Shown: positions 25,636-35,321, numbered from the stretch's first letter. The stretch is DNA of 64,000 nucleotides from JABFRZ01 sp031413955 (GCA_031413955.1 JANOGB010000477.1:3241-67240); one strand, 5' to 3'. Numbers and translations are program-made. The notes: generated by a model not told the origin, from the letters alone.

Positions 25636-26913
25636 GTGGGCATCGTCTCGATGGGGATCGGCGCGGCGCTGTGCGTCGGCCTCGCGGGCTGCGGATCGGC
25701 GCCCGCGGACGGCGCTCCGACGGCCGACTTCGTCACGCACGGCAGCGTGGGCGACGCACCGCTCCTCGTCTTCTTCCAGGACCGCTCGACGGGCGGCGTG
25801 ACGAGCTGGACCTGGGACTTCGGCGACGGCGAGGGCTCGAGCCAGCCGAGTGCTGCGCACACCTACGCGACGCCCGAGACCTACTCGGTCACACTCACGG
25901 TGCGGGGGCCCGACGGAGACGACTCGAAGACGTTTCCCAGGGCGGTGCGCGTGTTCGACGGCAACCTGATGGGGATCTGGAGCAGCCCGCGCGAGCTGGT
26001 GGGCCTCTCCACGAGCAACGCAGCCTGGTTCGGCCTGCTGCAGGAGGCCAAGCGCCCCACGGGTATCCCGAACGTCGCCGACCAGGACGACGATGTCGAC
26101 GTGCGCGTGCTCGCGAAGGCGATCGTATTCGTGCGCACGAACGAGGAGAGCTACCGCCAGGAGGTGATCGCAGCTTGCATGGCGGCGATCGACAGCGAGC
26201 TCGGCGGCCGCGTGCTCGCTCTCGGGCGCAACCTGATCGGCTACGTGCTGGCCGCAGACCTGGTCGGCCTGCCGCCGGTCGAGGCCGCCGACTTCCGCGA
26301 CTGGCTGGAGCGCTGTCGCACGGAGACGCTCGACGGCGACACGCTGACCACGACGCACGAGCGGCGCCCCAACAACTGGGGCACTCACGCCGGGGCCAGC
26401 CGGGCCGCGGTCGCGGCGTACCTGGGCGACACGGCCGAGCTCGAGCGCTGCGCGCTGGTCCTGCGCGGCTGGCTCGGCGATCGCAGCGCGTATGCAGGCT
26501 TCGAATTCGGTCCGCTCGACTGGCAGGCCGACCCGGCCCATCCGGTCGGCGTCAATCCGGCGGGCGCCACGCGCGACGGGCACTCGATCGACGGCGTGCT
26601 GCCGGACGACCAGCGTCGCTCGGGCGGTTTCGTGTGGCCGCCGCCCAGGGAGAACTACGTCTGGGAGGCGCTCCAGGGCGCGCTGGCCCAGGCCCTGATC
26701 CTGACGCGCGCCGGCCAGAACGCCTTCGGATGGTCGGACCAGGCGCTCCTGCGCGCGGTCACGTGGTTGCACGAGCAGTGCGACTTCCCGGCCAGCGGCG
26801 ACGACACCTGGCAGCCGCACCTCGTGAACTACGCCTACGCCGCGAGCTTCCCGGCTCTCGTGCCCTCGAGTCCGGGCAAGAACGTGGGCTGGACGGACTG
26901 GACGCTTCAGTAG
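25636..26913 (+). CDS. PKD-domain lipoprotein with alginate-lyase-like helical domain
   Basis: About 425 residues. The N-terminus is a lipoprotein signal (CVGLAGCGSAP). Next is a PKD domain (about 20-110) with the typical SWTWDFGDGEGSSQPSAAH and TYSVTLTVRGPDG. The rest is helical, with RRPNNWGTHAGASRAAVAAY and WPPPRENYVWEALQGALAQ. This NNWG segment resembles alginate-lyase family (alpha/alpha toroid) proteins, so polysaccharide lyase activity is possible but not proven. GTG 25636 is preferred because GAGGAA lies just upstream; ATG 25651 is an alternative. Upstream frame extension runs into the rhaEW fragment and is not real. Confidence 0.65.
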   Translation: MGIVSMGIGAALCVGLAGCGSAPADGAPTADFVTHGSVGDAPLLVFFQDRSTGGVTSWTWDFGDGEGSSQPSAAHTYATPETYSVTLTVRGPDGDDSKTFPRAVRVFDGNLMGIWSSPRELVGLSTSNAAWFGLLQEAKRPTGIPNVADQDDDVDVRVLAKAIVFVRTNEESYRQEVIAACMAAIDSELGGRVLALGRNLIGYVLAADLVGLPPVEAADFRDWLERCRTETLDGDTLTTTHERRPNNWGTHAGASRAAVAAYLGDTAELERCALVLRGWLGDRSAYAGFEFGPLDWQADPAHPVGVNPAGATRDGHSIDGVLPDDQRRSGGFVWPPPRENYVWEALQGALAQALILTRAGQNAFGWSDQALLRAVTWLHEQCDFPASGDDTWQPHLVNYAYAASFPALVPSSPGKNVGWTDWTLQ

Positions 26914-27030
26914 CCTCGTGAAGCGCCGGCGGCCGAGAGCGTTCCGCCGCGGAACTTCTCCTCGTGCGGGCCCTGCTTCGCGCGTGCGGATCGCTTCACG
27001 ACGCGATTCTACTCAGGCGAGGAGCGAGGT

Positions 27031-28179
27031 TCAGCGCACCCTCAGGAGCCAGGTCTCGTGCTCCTTGCCGGGCCACTGGCTCGAACCGCCGTAGATCAGC
27101 GTGCCGCCGCACTCGGGCACGAACAGACCCTGGTGGTCGTACATCGGCGGCGGGTGCGGCGTGCGGTTCGACCAGAAGCCCGTGGCCAGATCCAGGACCC
27201 ACACCTGGTTCACCGTGAACTCGTCGTCCTCGCCGCCGGCTCGCTCGACGTGGATCTCGCCGCCGAACACGGTGAGGAGGTCCGCCTCCGCGTCGTAGCC
27301 GAGCGCGGTCTGGCGGATCGGCTCGGGGCGCTCGCCGCTCGTCCCGAGCTCGTGCCACGCCAGCGCTTCGAGATCGAGCAGCCAGAGGTCGGCCAGGAAG
27401 CTGGCCTTCGAGCGCTGGCGTCCGCCGAACACGATCAGCCGGCCGCGCACGGGGTCGTATACGCCGCGGTGCTCGCGGCGCGCGCTCGGCTTCGGTCCAT
27501 CGGTCGCGAGCTTCGCCCACTTGCCGCGGCGCGGCGAGCCGGCGTCGAGGTCCAGGGCCCAGGTCGTGTCGTCCAGGACCTTCTCGTCCTTGTGGGCCTT
27601 CTCCTCGCGCATGCCGCCGAAGACGACCATGCGCCGGCCGCGCGGGTCGTAGACGGAGACGTGCCCCTCGAGCGCCGGCGCCGAGGCGTCCGTGATGTCG
27701 CTCCAGCGGTTCGCGCGAAGATCGAAGCTCCAGGTCGCGTTCGTGGTCGAGCCGTCCTCGCCGCCGAACAGGACGAGCGCGTCGTTATCCTGGTCGAGGA
27801 CCAGCGTGTGGTCCTCGCGCGGCGGAGGCAGCGGCCCGGCGGACGTGATCTCCGACCAGCTCTTCGTGACGAGATCGAGCGCCCACAGCTCGTTGCGGTT
27901 CTTCTCGCCGTCGTCCTTGCCGCCGTAGACGAGCACGCGGTGGCGCATCGCGTCCAGCACGGCGGCCGTGTCCTCGCCCGCCGGCGGTGCGTCCTGTCCC
28001 AGGTTGATCTCTTCCCAGCCGCCCTGGCCGACGGCACGCGGAACGGAGGGGACTTCGCGCGTCGCTGCGAGCGCCGCACCCGCCTCGCGGCGACAGGCGC
28101 TCGACGCGCAGGCCAGCGCTGCCAGGGCAGCGCCGCCCGCGCGCCTACTCGCGGAGCCCGAGATTGTCACGCAGTTCAC
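27031..28179 (-). CDS. Exported Kelch-repeat protein
   Basis: A 382-residue protein. Residues 1-30 are a signal with a possible lipobox (LAALACASSAC). At least five Kelch motifs follow, with glycine pairs and spaced Trp: LVYGGKDDGEKNRNELWALDL, LVLFGGEDGSTTNATWSFDL, MVVFGGM...TTWALDLD, LIVFGGRQRSKASFLADLW and LTVFGGE...VWVLDL, ending with LIYGGSSQWPG. Kelch repeats fold as a beta-propeller used for binding proteins or sugars; no enzyme activity is implied. The gene start overlaps the end of the upstream repeat lipoprotein by 35 bases, so both are probably one operon. Confidence 0.8.
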   Translation of the reverse strand: MNCVTISGSASRRAGGAALAALACASSACRREAGAALAATREVPSVPRAVGQGGWEEINLGQDAPPAGEDTAAVLDAMRHRVLVYGGKDDGEKNRNELWALDLVTKSWSEITSAGPLPPPREDHTLVLDQDNDALVLFGGEDGSTTNATWSFDLRANRWSDITDASAPALEGHVSVYDPRGRRMVVFGGMREEKAHKDEKVLDDTTWALDLDAGSPRRGKWAKLATDGPKPSARREHRGVYDPVRGRLIVFGGRQRSKASFLADLWLLDLEALAWHELGTSGERPEPIRQTALGYDAEADLLTVFGGEIHVERAGGEDDEFTVNQVWVLDLATGFWSNRTPHPPPMYDHQGLFVPECGGTLIYGGSSQWPGKEHETWLLRVR

Positions 28180-28933
28180 CCTCGTAGAGCGTGCCCACCT
28201 GGATCTTCGCGCCCGCGCGCGGCGCCTGGAAACCGGACGGGAACGGCTCGCCGTCCAGGGTCGAGTACAGGAGCTTGCCCTTGCCGGCGAGGTCGACGCT
28301 CAGGTCGCCGACGTGCACGCCGTCGATCTTGACCGGGTGGATCGACTTCGCCCCGGCGTGCGTCACCTTGACCTGGAACTCGGTCGTGACCGTTTCTCCG
28401 AGGCGCTCGATCTTGTAGCCGACCTTGCCGGCCAGCTCGCCGGGGCCGGCGATGTCGACCTGCAGGTCGATCAACTTGTGCACGGTCAGCAGCCGGATCT
28501 CGGCCAGCTCGCCGACGTGGACCAGTGAGCCCTCGTGCGGCTCCACGAAACCGTCGGGAAAGTAGTCGTCGCCAGTTGCGGTCAGCTCGTACTCGGCCTT
28601 GCCCTTGGCGCTCGTGATCAGCTTGCCGAGCGCGAAGCCGTCGAGGCTGAGAGCGTGCGTGACTCCCGGCGTCGCCTTCTCGATGTCGAGCTCGAGCGTC
28701 TTCGAGAGCTTGCCCGCCTCGCGCCGGATCTTGTAGCTCGCCTCGATCCACAGCGTTTCGGGCGTGCCGTGGCGGCCCTCGAGGTGGAACAGGGTCCCCT
28801 CGCGCGTCGGATCGATGGCCGTCGCCGCCGGAATCGTGCTCGCTGCGTGGACCGCGTGCGGCGCCGACTCGTGACCACAGCCCGAGACGAACAGTGCCAG
28901 CGGCGCGAACCCCAGCGCGATCGAGCGCACCAT
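28145..28933 (-). CDS. Lipoprotein with a twofold internal repeat, unknown function
   Basis: A 262-residue protein with lipobox LALFVSGC. The mature part holds two similar halves: one with LSLDGFALGKLITSAKGKAEYEL, FPDGFVEPHEGSLVHVGEL, and one with VKIDGVHVGDLSVDLAGKGKLLY, FPSGFQAPRAGAKIQVGTL. Each ends in FP-x-GF-x2-P-x2-G-x3-VG-x-L, implying a duplicated beta-rich domain of about 90 residues. I do not recognise the family. Similar repeated beta modules occur in secreted planctomycete proteins. It overlaps the Kelch gene start, suggesting joint expression. Confidence 0.7.
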   Translation of the reverse strand: MVRSIALGFAPLALFVSGCGHESAPHAVHAASTIPAATAIDPTREGTLFHLEGRHGTPETLWIEASYKIRREAGKLSKTLELDIEKATPGVTHALSLDGFALGKLITSAKGKAEYELTATGDDYFPDGFVEPHEGSLVHVGELAEIRLLTVHKLIDLQVDIAGPGELAGKVGYKIERLGETVTTEFQVKVTHAGAKSIHPVKIDGVHVGDLSVDLAGKGKLLYSTLDGEPFPSGFQAPRAGAKIQVGTLYEGELRDNLGLRE

Positions 28934-29080
28934 GCCCCCGTACCCTTTCCCCTGCGATTCCAGGCGACCTGCGAACGGACTCCAAATGCGACATCGATTC
29001 TCTTCCCTGGCGGAAACGCAGTCAAGGTCGGGCCTGGGGAGGCGCCCGCCAAGCAGCGCCGGTTCGTGGCCGGGGCGCGT

Positions 29081-32000
29081 CTAGCGCTCGAATCCAACCG
29101 TGAAGGAGCGCTCCTGGATCGCCGGTCCGGTGCCGTCGTCGTCCGCGACTTCGAAGGGCAGCGCCTCTCTCGCCTCCGCCCCGCGGATGAGTATGGCGTG
29201 GTGCGGGCCGGGGCGCAGGCGGAAGCGTGTGCGGCCGTCGGAGAGGAGGCCGCGCTCGGGATCTTCCTGGTCCGAGAGATGCGTCTCGAACGCCGGTTCC
29301 AGCGGCCAGCCCTCGGGGTCGATGACGAGCACGTTGCCCTCGATGGGGTTCCCGCTCGCGTCCGCGAACTCGAGCTCCACCAGCATGCAGCGCGGGAGGA
29401 CGAGTTCCAGGCTCGCGCCGCGCTGCGCCGGCAGCGGGTAGTGCAGGAGCGGCGGCGCGTCGTCGCGCCGCGGGCAGACGAGCAGGTGACCCGTGTCCGC
29501 GGGCGGAAGCGCGGCGGCGGAGGCGAACGGGTCGGGCACGCCGCGCAGGCGAAAGCGGCCCTCGGCGTCGGTCGTGTCGCGCGGCGCGAAGCCGGTCCCG
29601 GCGGGGTAGATCGCGGAATCGAGCGTCGCCAGCGCCACGACCGCTCCGGCCACGCCGCGGCCCTCGCCGTCGAGCACCACGCCGAGGAGGTCGGCCGCGC
29701 GGCGTAGCACGAGGCGGCGCTCGCCATCGTCAGCGAGGTCCGTGAGCGAGGCGGGATCGCAGCCCGGGGCGGAGAATCGCAGCTCTGTCAGCTGGCCGCC
29801 CACGAAGAGATCGAAACGCCCCTCGCCCCGGTTGGCGTCGTCGAGCGCCTTCCAGCGGTCCGCGGCGCCGGGCACGCGCTCGAGGCCGTGCACGAGGAAA
29901 TCGCGCACGATGCTGCCAGAGTCGTCCACGACCGTGCCATGCAGGCGCTGCTTCGCGCGCAGGACGAAGTCGATGCCGCTCGCGCCGGTCGGCACGCCCT
30001 CGCGCCGCTCCGGCTCGCTGCAGAGCGGGCTCGAGTCCCACAGGATCGGGTAGACGCGGTGCCGGCCGCTGCTACTGGATTCGTGCGGGAGCTGCAGGAC
30101 GTAGGTCCCATCGGCGGCGCTCTGCGACTGGAAGAAGTCGCCGAGCATCTCGCCGTCGGCCTCGAAGGCGCCCACGGTCTGGCCCGCGACCGGCGCGCCA
30201 TCCGCGTCGGTCAGGCGCCCCGTGATCGTGGCGCCGAGGCGCCGCAGGGTGACCACGGGCTCGAGCAACGCACGCGGCGGCACGTCGAGCGCGAGCTTCT
30301 CCTCGACGAAGCCCGCGCAGGAGAAGCGGAACTCGAGCTTGCGATGGCTGCTGCGCAGCGTGTCGATCTCGAAGCGGCCCTCCGCGTCCGTGCGCCGCGA
30401 GTGGTGGATGCTCTCCTTGACGCCGGGGACGCTCGCGATGGGGAAGAAGCTGGCCATGCCCGGCTTGAAGTCGCCCCAGGAGACGCTCACCGTCGCCCCG
30501 GGAACGGCCGCGCCCGCAGTGTCGCGCACGAGTCCGCGCATGCGGCCGGGAACGGGCAGGTCGAAATCGAGCGAGACTTCGACGGAGTCCTCGACCACGA
30601 TCCGGCCGAGATCGCGCTCGTTGCGAACTTCGGGGTCGAAGTAGAAGCTCCCCGAGCCGTCGGGGAGGAGCGCGACCGCGTAGTAGACGCCCTCGGGTAC
30701 GCCCTCGAGGCGATAGGCGCCGTCGCGGTCGGTGGCGAGGCCGTTCTGGCGGAAGACGAGCTCGTCGAGGCCGCGCACGTAGACGACCGGGTTCAGGAAG
30801 ACGCGCGCGCCCTCGACCGGTAGCCCGTTCGCGTGCCGGACGCCGCCGTGCTCCAGGCGGATGCGCAGCGGTGCGGCTGCGGACTCGACCAGCGTCTCGC
30901 CCAGGGCCGTTGCGTACTCCGGAGCCTTGACGGCGTACTGGTACGTGCCGCGCGACGCGCCGCCCAGCTCGACGCGCCCTTGTCGCGAGGTGATGCCGGA
31001 GAGGGTGTGGAAGCGCAGGTCGTCGGGCGAGAACCACACCACGGTCCCGTGATCGCCGGCGATCAGCTCAACCAGGGCGCCAGCGACCGGCGCGCCGCTC
31101 GCCCGTTCGGTGACCTCGACCGTGACGGGGAAGCCGAGCTCGAGCGCGATTTCGAGCACCGTTTCCTCTCCGGCGGCGAGCTCGAACTCGGGCAAGCGCA
31201 GCGGCCGGCGGCCCTCGAGCCGGCAGAAGACCTCGTAGACGCCGGGCTCGACGTCCGCGATCAGGAACGAACCCTCCGCGTCGGAGCGGGTACCGAACGA
31301 GTCCGCCGCATTGGTGCGCGTGCCGTTCAGGACCGAGCCGCCCGGTTTGAAGAACGCGAGTTCGGCGCCCTCGAGTGTGTTCCCAACCTCGGCAGCCTTC
31401 ACGACCCCGCGCACTCGTCCCAGGGCGGCGCCCGGTCCGAGGGCGATCTGCTCGGCGCCCGCCGGTGGGGTTACGAACGCGGGCACCGGCGCGCGCTGCG
31501 CCGACTCTGGCGCTGCTGGCGCGCGCTCCTCGACCCTCGCGGCCTCTTCGGAAGCGAGCAACGTGTCCCCGGGCGTGTCGGGTCCGCTCGGCCGTCCCGG
31601 ACTCCCGGGCGCACCCAGGCGCGCGAGCGTCCAGACGAGGAGCACGCCGGCGCCCACCCACAGGAGCGGCTTGATGCCGATCGAGAGCGCGCCGAGTCCC
31701 GCGGCGCCGGCCACGACCGGCGAGGTCGGGGCGCTACGCTGCGCGAACGGCAGGAAGAGCGCGAAGCGCTCGGTCCAGTCGTGCCGATCGCGATCCAGGC
31801 GCTGGCGCAACAGCTCGCGCGCGCGCATCAGCCGCCAGCGCACGCGCGCGGCGGGCTCGCCGAGCTCGGTCGCGATCGCGGCGGCCGAGCGGCCCTCGTG
31901 GTAGCGCCAGATGACGACCGAGCGAAAAGGCTCGTCGAGCTCCAGCACCAGCGCCGCCAGGCGCTGCTGCAGCTCGAAGCGCTCGAGCGACTCGCGTGCG

Positions 32001-32299
32001 GAGGGTCCGGCCTCGACCACGCTCACCCGTGCCTCGCGCCCGCTGCGCGCGCGCTCGGAGCGGCCACGTTCGCGCCACACATTGCGCAGCACGTGCCCCA
32101 GCCACGCGCGCGCGTCGGTCGCCCTCGTCCCGCTCCCCGGCCGCGGGTCGCGCCGGGCGGCCAGCGTTCGGAACCAGGTCTCCTGCACCAGGTCGTCGGC
32201 CGTGGCCGCATCCCGCACGAGCCTGCGGGCCAGGGCCTGGAGCCAGCGCTCCTGGTCCAGGAGCTCGTCCAGCGAGGGGGTCCGCGCGCTGCCGTCCAT
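29081..32299 (-). CDS. ECF sigma factor fused through a membrane helix to a carboxypeptidase-regulatory-like ectodomain
   Basis: A 1072-residue protein. Residues 1-180 are an ECF sigma factor: region 2 (LVRDAATADDLVQETWFRTL) and region 4 (LDEPFRSVVIWRYHEGRSAAAIATELG with RVRWRLMRARELL). A hydrophobic helix follows at about 201-227 (IGIKPLLWVGAGVLLVW). The remaining about 840 residues contain repeated beta-sandwich modules of the carboxypeptidase regulatory-like type (for example GRITGRLTDADGAPVAGQ and VRGVVKAAEVGNTLEGAEL). With the sigma domain inside, the repeats should face outside. Such ECF fusions are known in planctomycetes; ligand and promoter are unknown. A similar protein is at 41213-43345. 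Confidence 0.85.
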   Translation of the reverse strand: MDGSARTPSLDELLDQERWLQALARRLVRDAATADDLVQETWFRTLAARRDPRPGSGTRATDARAWLGHVLRNVWRERGRSERARSGREARVSVVEAGPSARESLERFELQQRLAALVLELDEPFRSVVIWRYHEGRSAAAIATELGEPAARVRWRLMRARELLRQRLDRDRHDWTERFALFLPFAQRSAPTSPVVAGAAGLGALSIGIKPLLWVGAGVLLVWTLARLGAPGSPGRPSGPDTPGDTLLASEEAARVEERAPAAPESAQRAPVPAFVTPPAGAEQIALGPGAALGRVRGVVKAAEVGNTLEGAELAFFKPGGSVLNGTRTNAADSFGTRSDAEGSFLIADVEPGVYEVFCRLEGRRPLRLPEFELAAGEETVLEIALELGFPVTVEVTERASGAPVAGALVELIAGDHGTVVWFSPDDLRFHTLSGITSRQGRVELGGASRGTYQYAVKAPEYATALGETLVESAAAPLRIRLEHGGVRHANGLPVEGARVFLNPVVYVRGLDELVFRQNGLATDRDGAYRLEGVPEGVYYAVALLPDGSGSFYFDPEVRNERDLGRIVVEDSVEVSLDFDLPVPGRMRGLVRDTAGAAVPGATVSVSWGDFKPGMASFFPIASVPGVKESIHHSRRTDAEGRFEIDTLRSSHRKLEFRFSCAGFVEEKLALDVPPRALLEPVVTLRRLGATITGRLTDADGAPVAGQTVGAFEADGEMLGDFFQSQSAADGTYVLQLPHESSSSGRHRVYPILWDSSPLCSEPERREGVPTGASGIDFVLRAKQRLHGTVVDDSGSIVRDFLVHGLERVPGAADRWKALDDANRGEGRFDLFVGGQLTELRFSAPGCDPASLTDLADDGERRLVLRRAADLLGVVLDGEGRGVAGAVVALATLDSAIYPAGTGFAPRDTTDAEGRFRLRGVPDPFASAAALPPADTGHLLVCPRRDDAPPLLHYPLPAQRGASLELVLPRCMLVELEFADASGNPIEGNVLVIDPEGWPLEPAFETHLSDQEDPERGLLSDGRTRFRLRPGPHHAILIRGAEAREALPFEVADDDGTGPAIQERSFTVGFER

Positions 32300-32410
32300 A
32301 GTTCACCGCTCCCGATGAACTCGCGGGAGCGTGTGTGAGTCGATTCTAGGTTTTTGCTCGTTCCCCGGGGTCGTGGCCGGTGCGAGCTCTCGGGCCTATG
32401 CTGCCGGCCC

Positions 32411-33706
32411 GTGACCGGGCCCTTCCGCATCGCACCGGAGCAGATCGAGGCGCACAACGCGCCTCGGCGCGCGGAGCTGGAGGCCGACCATGCGCACCTC
32501 GGGCAGCAGCTCGCGCGTCGCGGTCTCGATGTCGAGCACCTGACCGCCGTGGCGCAACGCTTCGCGGTGGCCGTGCCGTCCTGGGGCGTCGGCACGGGCG
32601 GGACGCGCTTCGCACGCTTCCCGGGGCCGGGCGAGCCGCGCGACGTGTGGGAGAAGCTCGACGACTGCGCGGTGATCCAGGAGCTCGGGCGCGCGACGCC
32701 GCGCGTCTCGCTGCACATCCCCTGGGACGAGCCCGAGGATCCGGCCGCGCTCGCGCGCTTCGCACGGGAGCGCGGGCTCGCGTTCGACGCCATGAACTCG
32801 AACACCTTCCAGGACTTCCCTGGGGCCAAGCACTCGTACAAGTTCGGGAGCCTGACGCATACCGACGCGGCCGTGCGAGCGCAGGCGATCGCGCACAACC
32901 GGCACGTGATCGAAGTCGGCCAGGAGCTCGGCGCGCAGGCGCTCACGGTCTGGATCGGCGACGGCGGGAACTTTCCGGGGCAGATCCATTTCCGCGCCGT
33001 GCTCGAGCGCTACCTGGAGAGCCTGCGCGCGATCCATGCGAGCTTGCCCGACGGCTGGACGCTCTTCCTCGAGCACAAGCTCTACGAGCCGGCGCTCTAC
33101 TCGACCGTGCTCAACGACTGGGGCACGAGCTACTGGGTCGCGAGTCAGCTCGGGAAGAGCGCGCAGTGCCTGGTCGACCTCGGCCACCACGCGCCGCACA
33201 CGAACATCGAGATGATCGTCGCGCGCCTGATCCAGTTCGGGAAGCTCGGCGGTTTCCACTTCAACGACTCGAAGTACGGTGACGACGACCTGGACGCGGG
33301 CTCGATCCACCCGTTCCAGCTCTTCCTCGTGTTCAACGAGCTCGTGGACGCCGCGCGCGGCGACGCGCGCTTCGCGCCGGCCTACATGCTCGACCAGTCG
33401 CACAACGTCACCGATCCGATCGAGTCGCTGCTCGCGAGCGCCGCTGAGCTCCAGCGCGCGTTCGTACAGGCGAGCCTGGTCGAGCGCGACGCCCTGACGC
33501 GCTACCAGCAGGCGAACGACGTGCTGATGGCGCACCGGACCCTCAAGCGCGCCTTCACCACCGACGTCGAGCCGATCCTGGCCATGGCGCGCCTGCGCTC
33601 GGGTGGCGCGCTCGATCCCATCGGCGTATTCCGCGCCAGCGGCTACCGTACGCGCAAGGCCGCCGAGCGCCCGGCCGCCGCGGCGAGTCGTTCGGGGATC
33701 GTGTAG
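32411..33706 (+). CDS. rhaI: L-rhamnose isomerase
   Basis: About 431 residues, matching the Pseudomonas stutzeri-type L-rhamnose isomerase, a TIM-barrel metalloenzyme converting L-rhamnose to L-rhamnulose. Family segments include PSWGVGTGGTRFARFPGPGEP, VSLHIPWDEP, DAMNSNTFQD, ALTVWIGDGGNFPGQ, LFLEHKLYEPALYST, VDLGHHAPHTNIEMIVARL and GGFHFNDSKYGDDDLDAGS, which include the metal-ligand Glu, Asp and His. The start is GTG 32411; no in-frame ATG occurs before the conserved part. It is divergent from the ECF fusion at 29081-32299 and eight bases ahead of rhaB, forming a rhaI-rhaB operon. Confidence 0.92.
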   Translation: MTGPFRIAPEQIEAHNAPRRAELEADHAHLGQQLARRGLDVEHLTAVAQRFAVAVPSWGVGTGGTRFARFPGPGEPRDVWEKLDDCAVIQELGRATPRVSLHIPWDEPEDPAALARFARERGLAFDAMNSNTFQDFPGAKHSYKFGSLTHTDAAVRAQAIAHNRHVIEVGQELGAQALTVWIGDGGNFPGQIHFRAVLERYLESLRAIHASLPDGWTLFLEHKLYEPALYSTVLNDWGTSYWVASQLGKSAQCLVDLGHHAPHTNIEMIVARLIQFGKLGGFHFNDSKYGDDDLDAGSIHPFQLFLVFNELVDAARGDARFAPAYMLDQSHNVTDPIESLLASAAELQRAFVQASLVERDALTRYQQANDVLMAHRTLKRAFTTDVEPILAMARLRSGGALDPIGVFRASGYRTRKAAERPAAAASRSGIV

Positions 33707-33714
33707 GGGCGCGC

Positions 33715-35163
33715 GTGGGGCAGGAGCGCGCCTACGCCGCCGTCGACCTCGGCGCCGGCAGCGGGCGCGTGATCGTCGGGCGCGTCGTGGGGGAGCAGAT
33801 CGAGCTCCAGGAGGTCCACCGCTTCACCCATGACGTGCGCGCGCTCGACGGCCACGAGCGCTGGGACCTCGCGCGCATCGTGGCCGAGGTCGAGCGCGGG
33901 CTCGCGCTCGCCGGTCGCGCGACGGGCGCCGCGCTGCGCAGCGTCGGGGTCGACGGCTGGGGCGTCGACCACGGCTTTCTCGATGCGCGCGGAGAGCTCC
34001 TCGGCGACCCGATTTCGTACCGAGACGTGCGCACGAACGGGATGCTCGCACGCCTCTTCGAGCGCGTGCCGCGCGCCGAGCTCCACGCGCGCACGGGCAT
34101 CCAGAGCCTGGCGATCAACACCAGCGTGCAGCTCCTCGCGCAGATCGAGGCCGGCGAATGGCCGCCGGGCGCGGCGCGCATGCTGATGATCCCGGACCTC
34201 GTCCACCGGCACCTGTGCGGTTCGGAGGTGAGCGAGGAGACGAACGCGAGCACGACGCAGCTCGCCGGGTTCGCCCCGGACGCGCGCTCGCGGAGCTGGG
34301 ACGAGGAGCTGTGCCAGCGCCTGGGGATTCCGAGCGCTGTCCTTCCGACGCTCGTGAAGGCCGGGACCTCGCTCGGCCGCCTGCGCCCCGAGCTCGCGCG
34401 CCGTCTCGGGCTGGCCGAGCTCGCGATCGTCGCGCCGGGCACGCACGACACCGCCAGCGCCGTCGCCGGCACGCCGCTCGAGCCGGGCTGGGCCTACGTT
34501 TCCTCGGGCACGTGGTCGCTCGTCGGCCTCGAGACGAGCGCGCCCGTGCTCACGCCGCGCGCCTGTGCCGAGAACGTCACCAACGAAGCCGGCGTCTTCG
34601 GCACGAATCGCCTGCTGAAGAACGTGATGGGCCTGTGGCTGCTCGAGTCCTGCCGGCGCTCCTGGGCGAGCCGCGGGCCCGTGCTCGCGCACGACGAGCT
34701 CCAGCGCGCCCTCGCCGGCCGCGCGCCGCTGCGCCAGCGCCTCGACCCGGACGACCCGCGCTTCCTCAATCCGCCGGACATGCCCGCCGCGATCGCTGCG
34801 CACCTCTGCGCCACGGGCCAACCGCCCCTCGAGGGCGAGCTCGCGCTCTCGCAACTCGTGCTCGAATCCCTCGCGCGCCGCTACGCGGAGATCGTCGCGC
34901 TCCTCGCCGACCTCACCAGCACGCCGATCCGTGGCCTGCACGTCGTCGGCGGCGGCAGCCAGAACGACTATCTCGATCAAGCCACCGCCGACGCCACCGG
35001 CCTACCGGTCCGCGCCGGCCCGGTCGAAGCGACCGCGCTCGGCAACGTCGCCGTGCAGGCGATCCACGACGGCGCCTTCGCGGATCTCGCCGCTGCCCGG
35101 CGCGCGATCGCGCGCTCGTTTCGCGCGAAAGCCTTCGACCCACGACCGATTTCGGGCAGGTGA
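33715..35163 (+). CDS. rhaB: L-rhamnulokinase
   Basis: A 482-residue FGGY-family sugar kinase. The ATP-binding start is AAVDLGAGSGRVIVG, with SVGVDGWGVDHGFLD, IPDLVHRHLCG and TEE-like SEETNASTTQL in the sugar-binding domain. The phosphate loop GTHDTASAVAGTP and the SGTWSLVGLE, VTNEAGVFGTNRLLKNVMGLWLLESC and VVGGGSQNDYLDQATADATG blocks identify rhamnulokinase. It phosphorylates L-rhamnulose at C1. GTG 33715 is eight bases after rhaI. The gene ends 48 bases before the first 110-bp hairpin. Confidence 0.92.
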   Translation: MGQERAYAAVDLGAGSGRVIVGRVVGEQIELQEVHRFTHDVRALDGHERWDLARIVAEVERGLALAGRATGAALRSVGVDGWGVDHGFLDARGELLGDPISYRDVRTNGMLARLFERVPRAELHARTGIQSLAINTSVQLLAQIEAGEWPPGAARMLMIPDLVHRHLCGSEVSEETNASTTQLAGFAPDARSRSWDEELCQRLGIPSAVLPTLVKAGTSLGRLRPELARRLGLAELAIVAPGTHDTASAVAGTPLEPGWAYVSSGTWSLVGLETSAPVLTPRACAENVTNEAGVFGTNRLLKNVMGLWLLESCRRSWASRGPVLAHDELQRALAGRAPLRQRLDPDDPRFLNPPDMPAAIAAHLCATGQPPLEGELALSQLVLESLARRYAEIVALLADLTSTPIRGLHVVGGGSQNDYLDQATADATGLPVRAGPVEATALGNVAVQAIHDGAFADLAAARRAIARSFRAKAFDPRPISGR

Positions 35164-35211
35164 CCGAGGCGCGCGTCTCGCCCAAGAACAGGCGCTTCGT
35201 GGCGTCCAAAC

Positions 35212-35321
35212 GGCGAAAGGGAGGTGCCTGGCTCGGTTTTGCACGAGTCCGCCGGAACCGTCTCGCACTCCTGCGCGAACTCGGACTCGTGCGAAACCGT
35301 GCCAGGCTCCGTACTTTCGCC
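35212..35321. repeat. Family II 110-bp hairpin, A type (locus 1)
   Basis: Imperfect palindrome from GGCGAAAGG to CTTTCGCC. The outer arm includes GTGCCTGGCTCGG, paired with CCGTGCCAGGCTCCGTAC; the inner arm includes GAGTCCG paired with CGGACTC, around a CGCACTCCTGCGCG apex. A matching copy in opposite orientation is at 50064-50173 with the same length. Confidence 0.85.

Noticed and set aside
26916..27001. 10-bp inverted repeat between the convergent PKD and Kelch genes
   Set aside because: Short arms with a long spacer; weak evidence for a terminator compared with the clear palindromes elsewhere.
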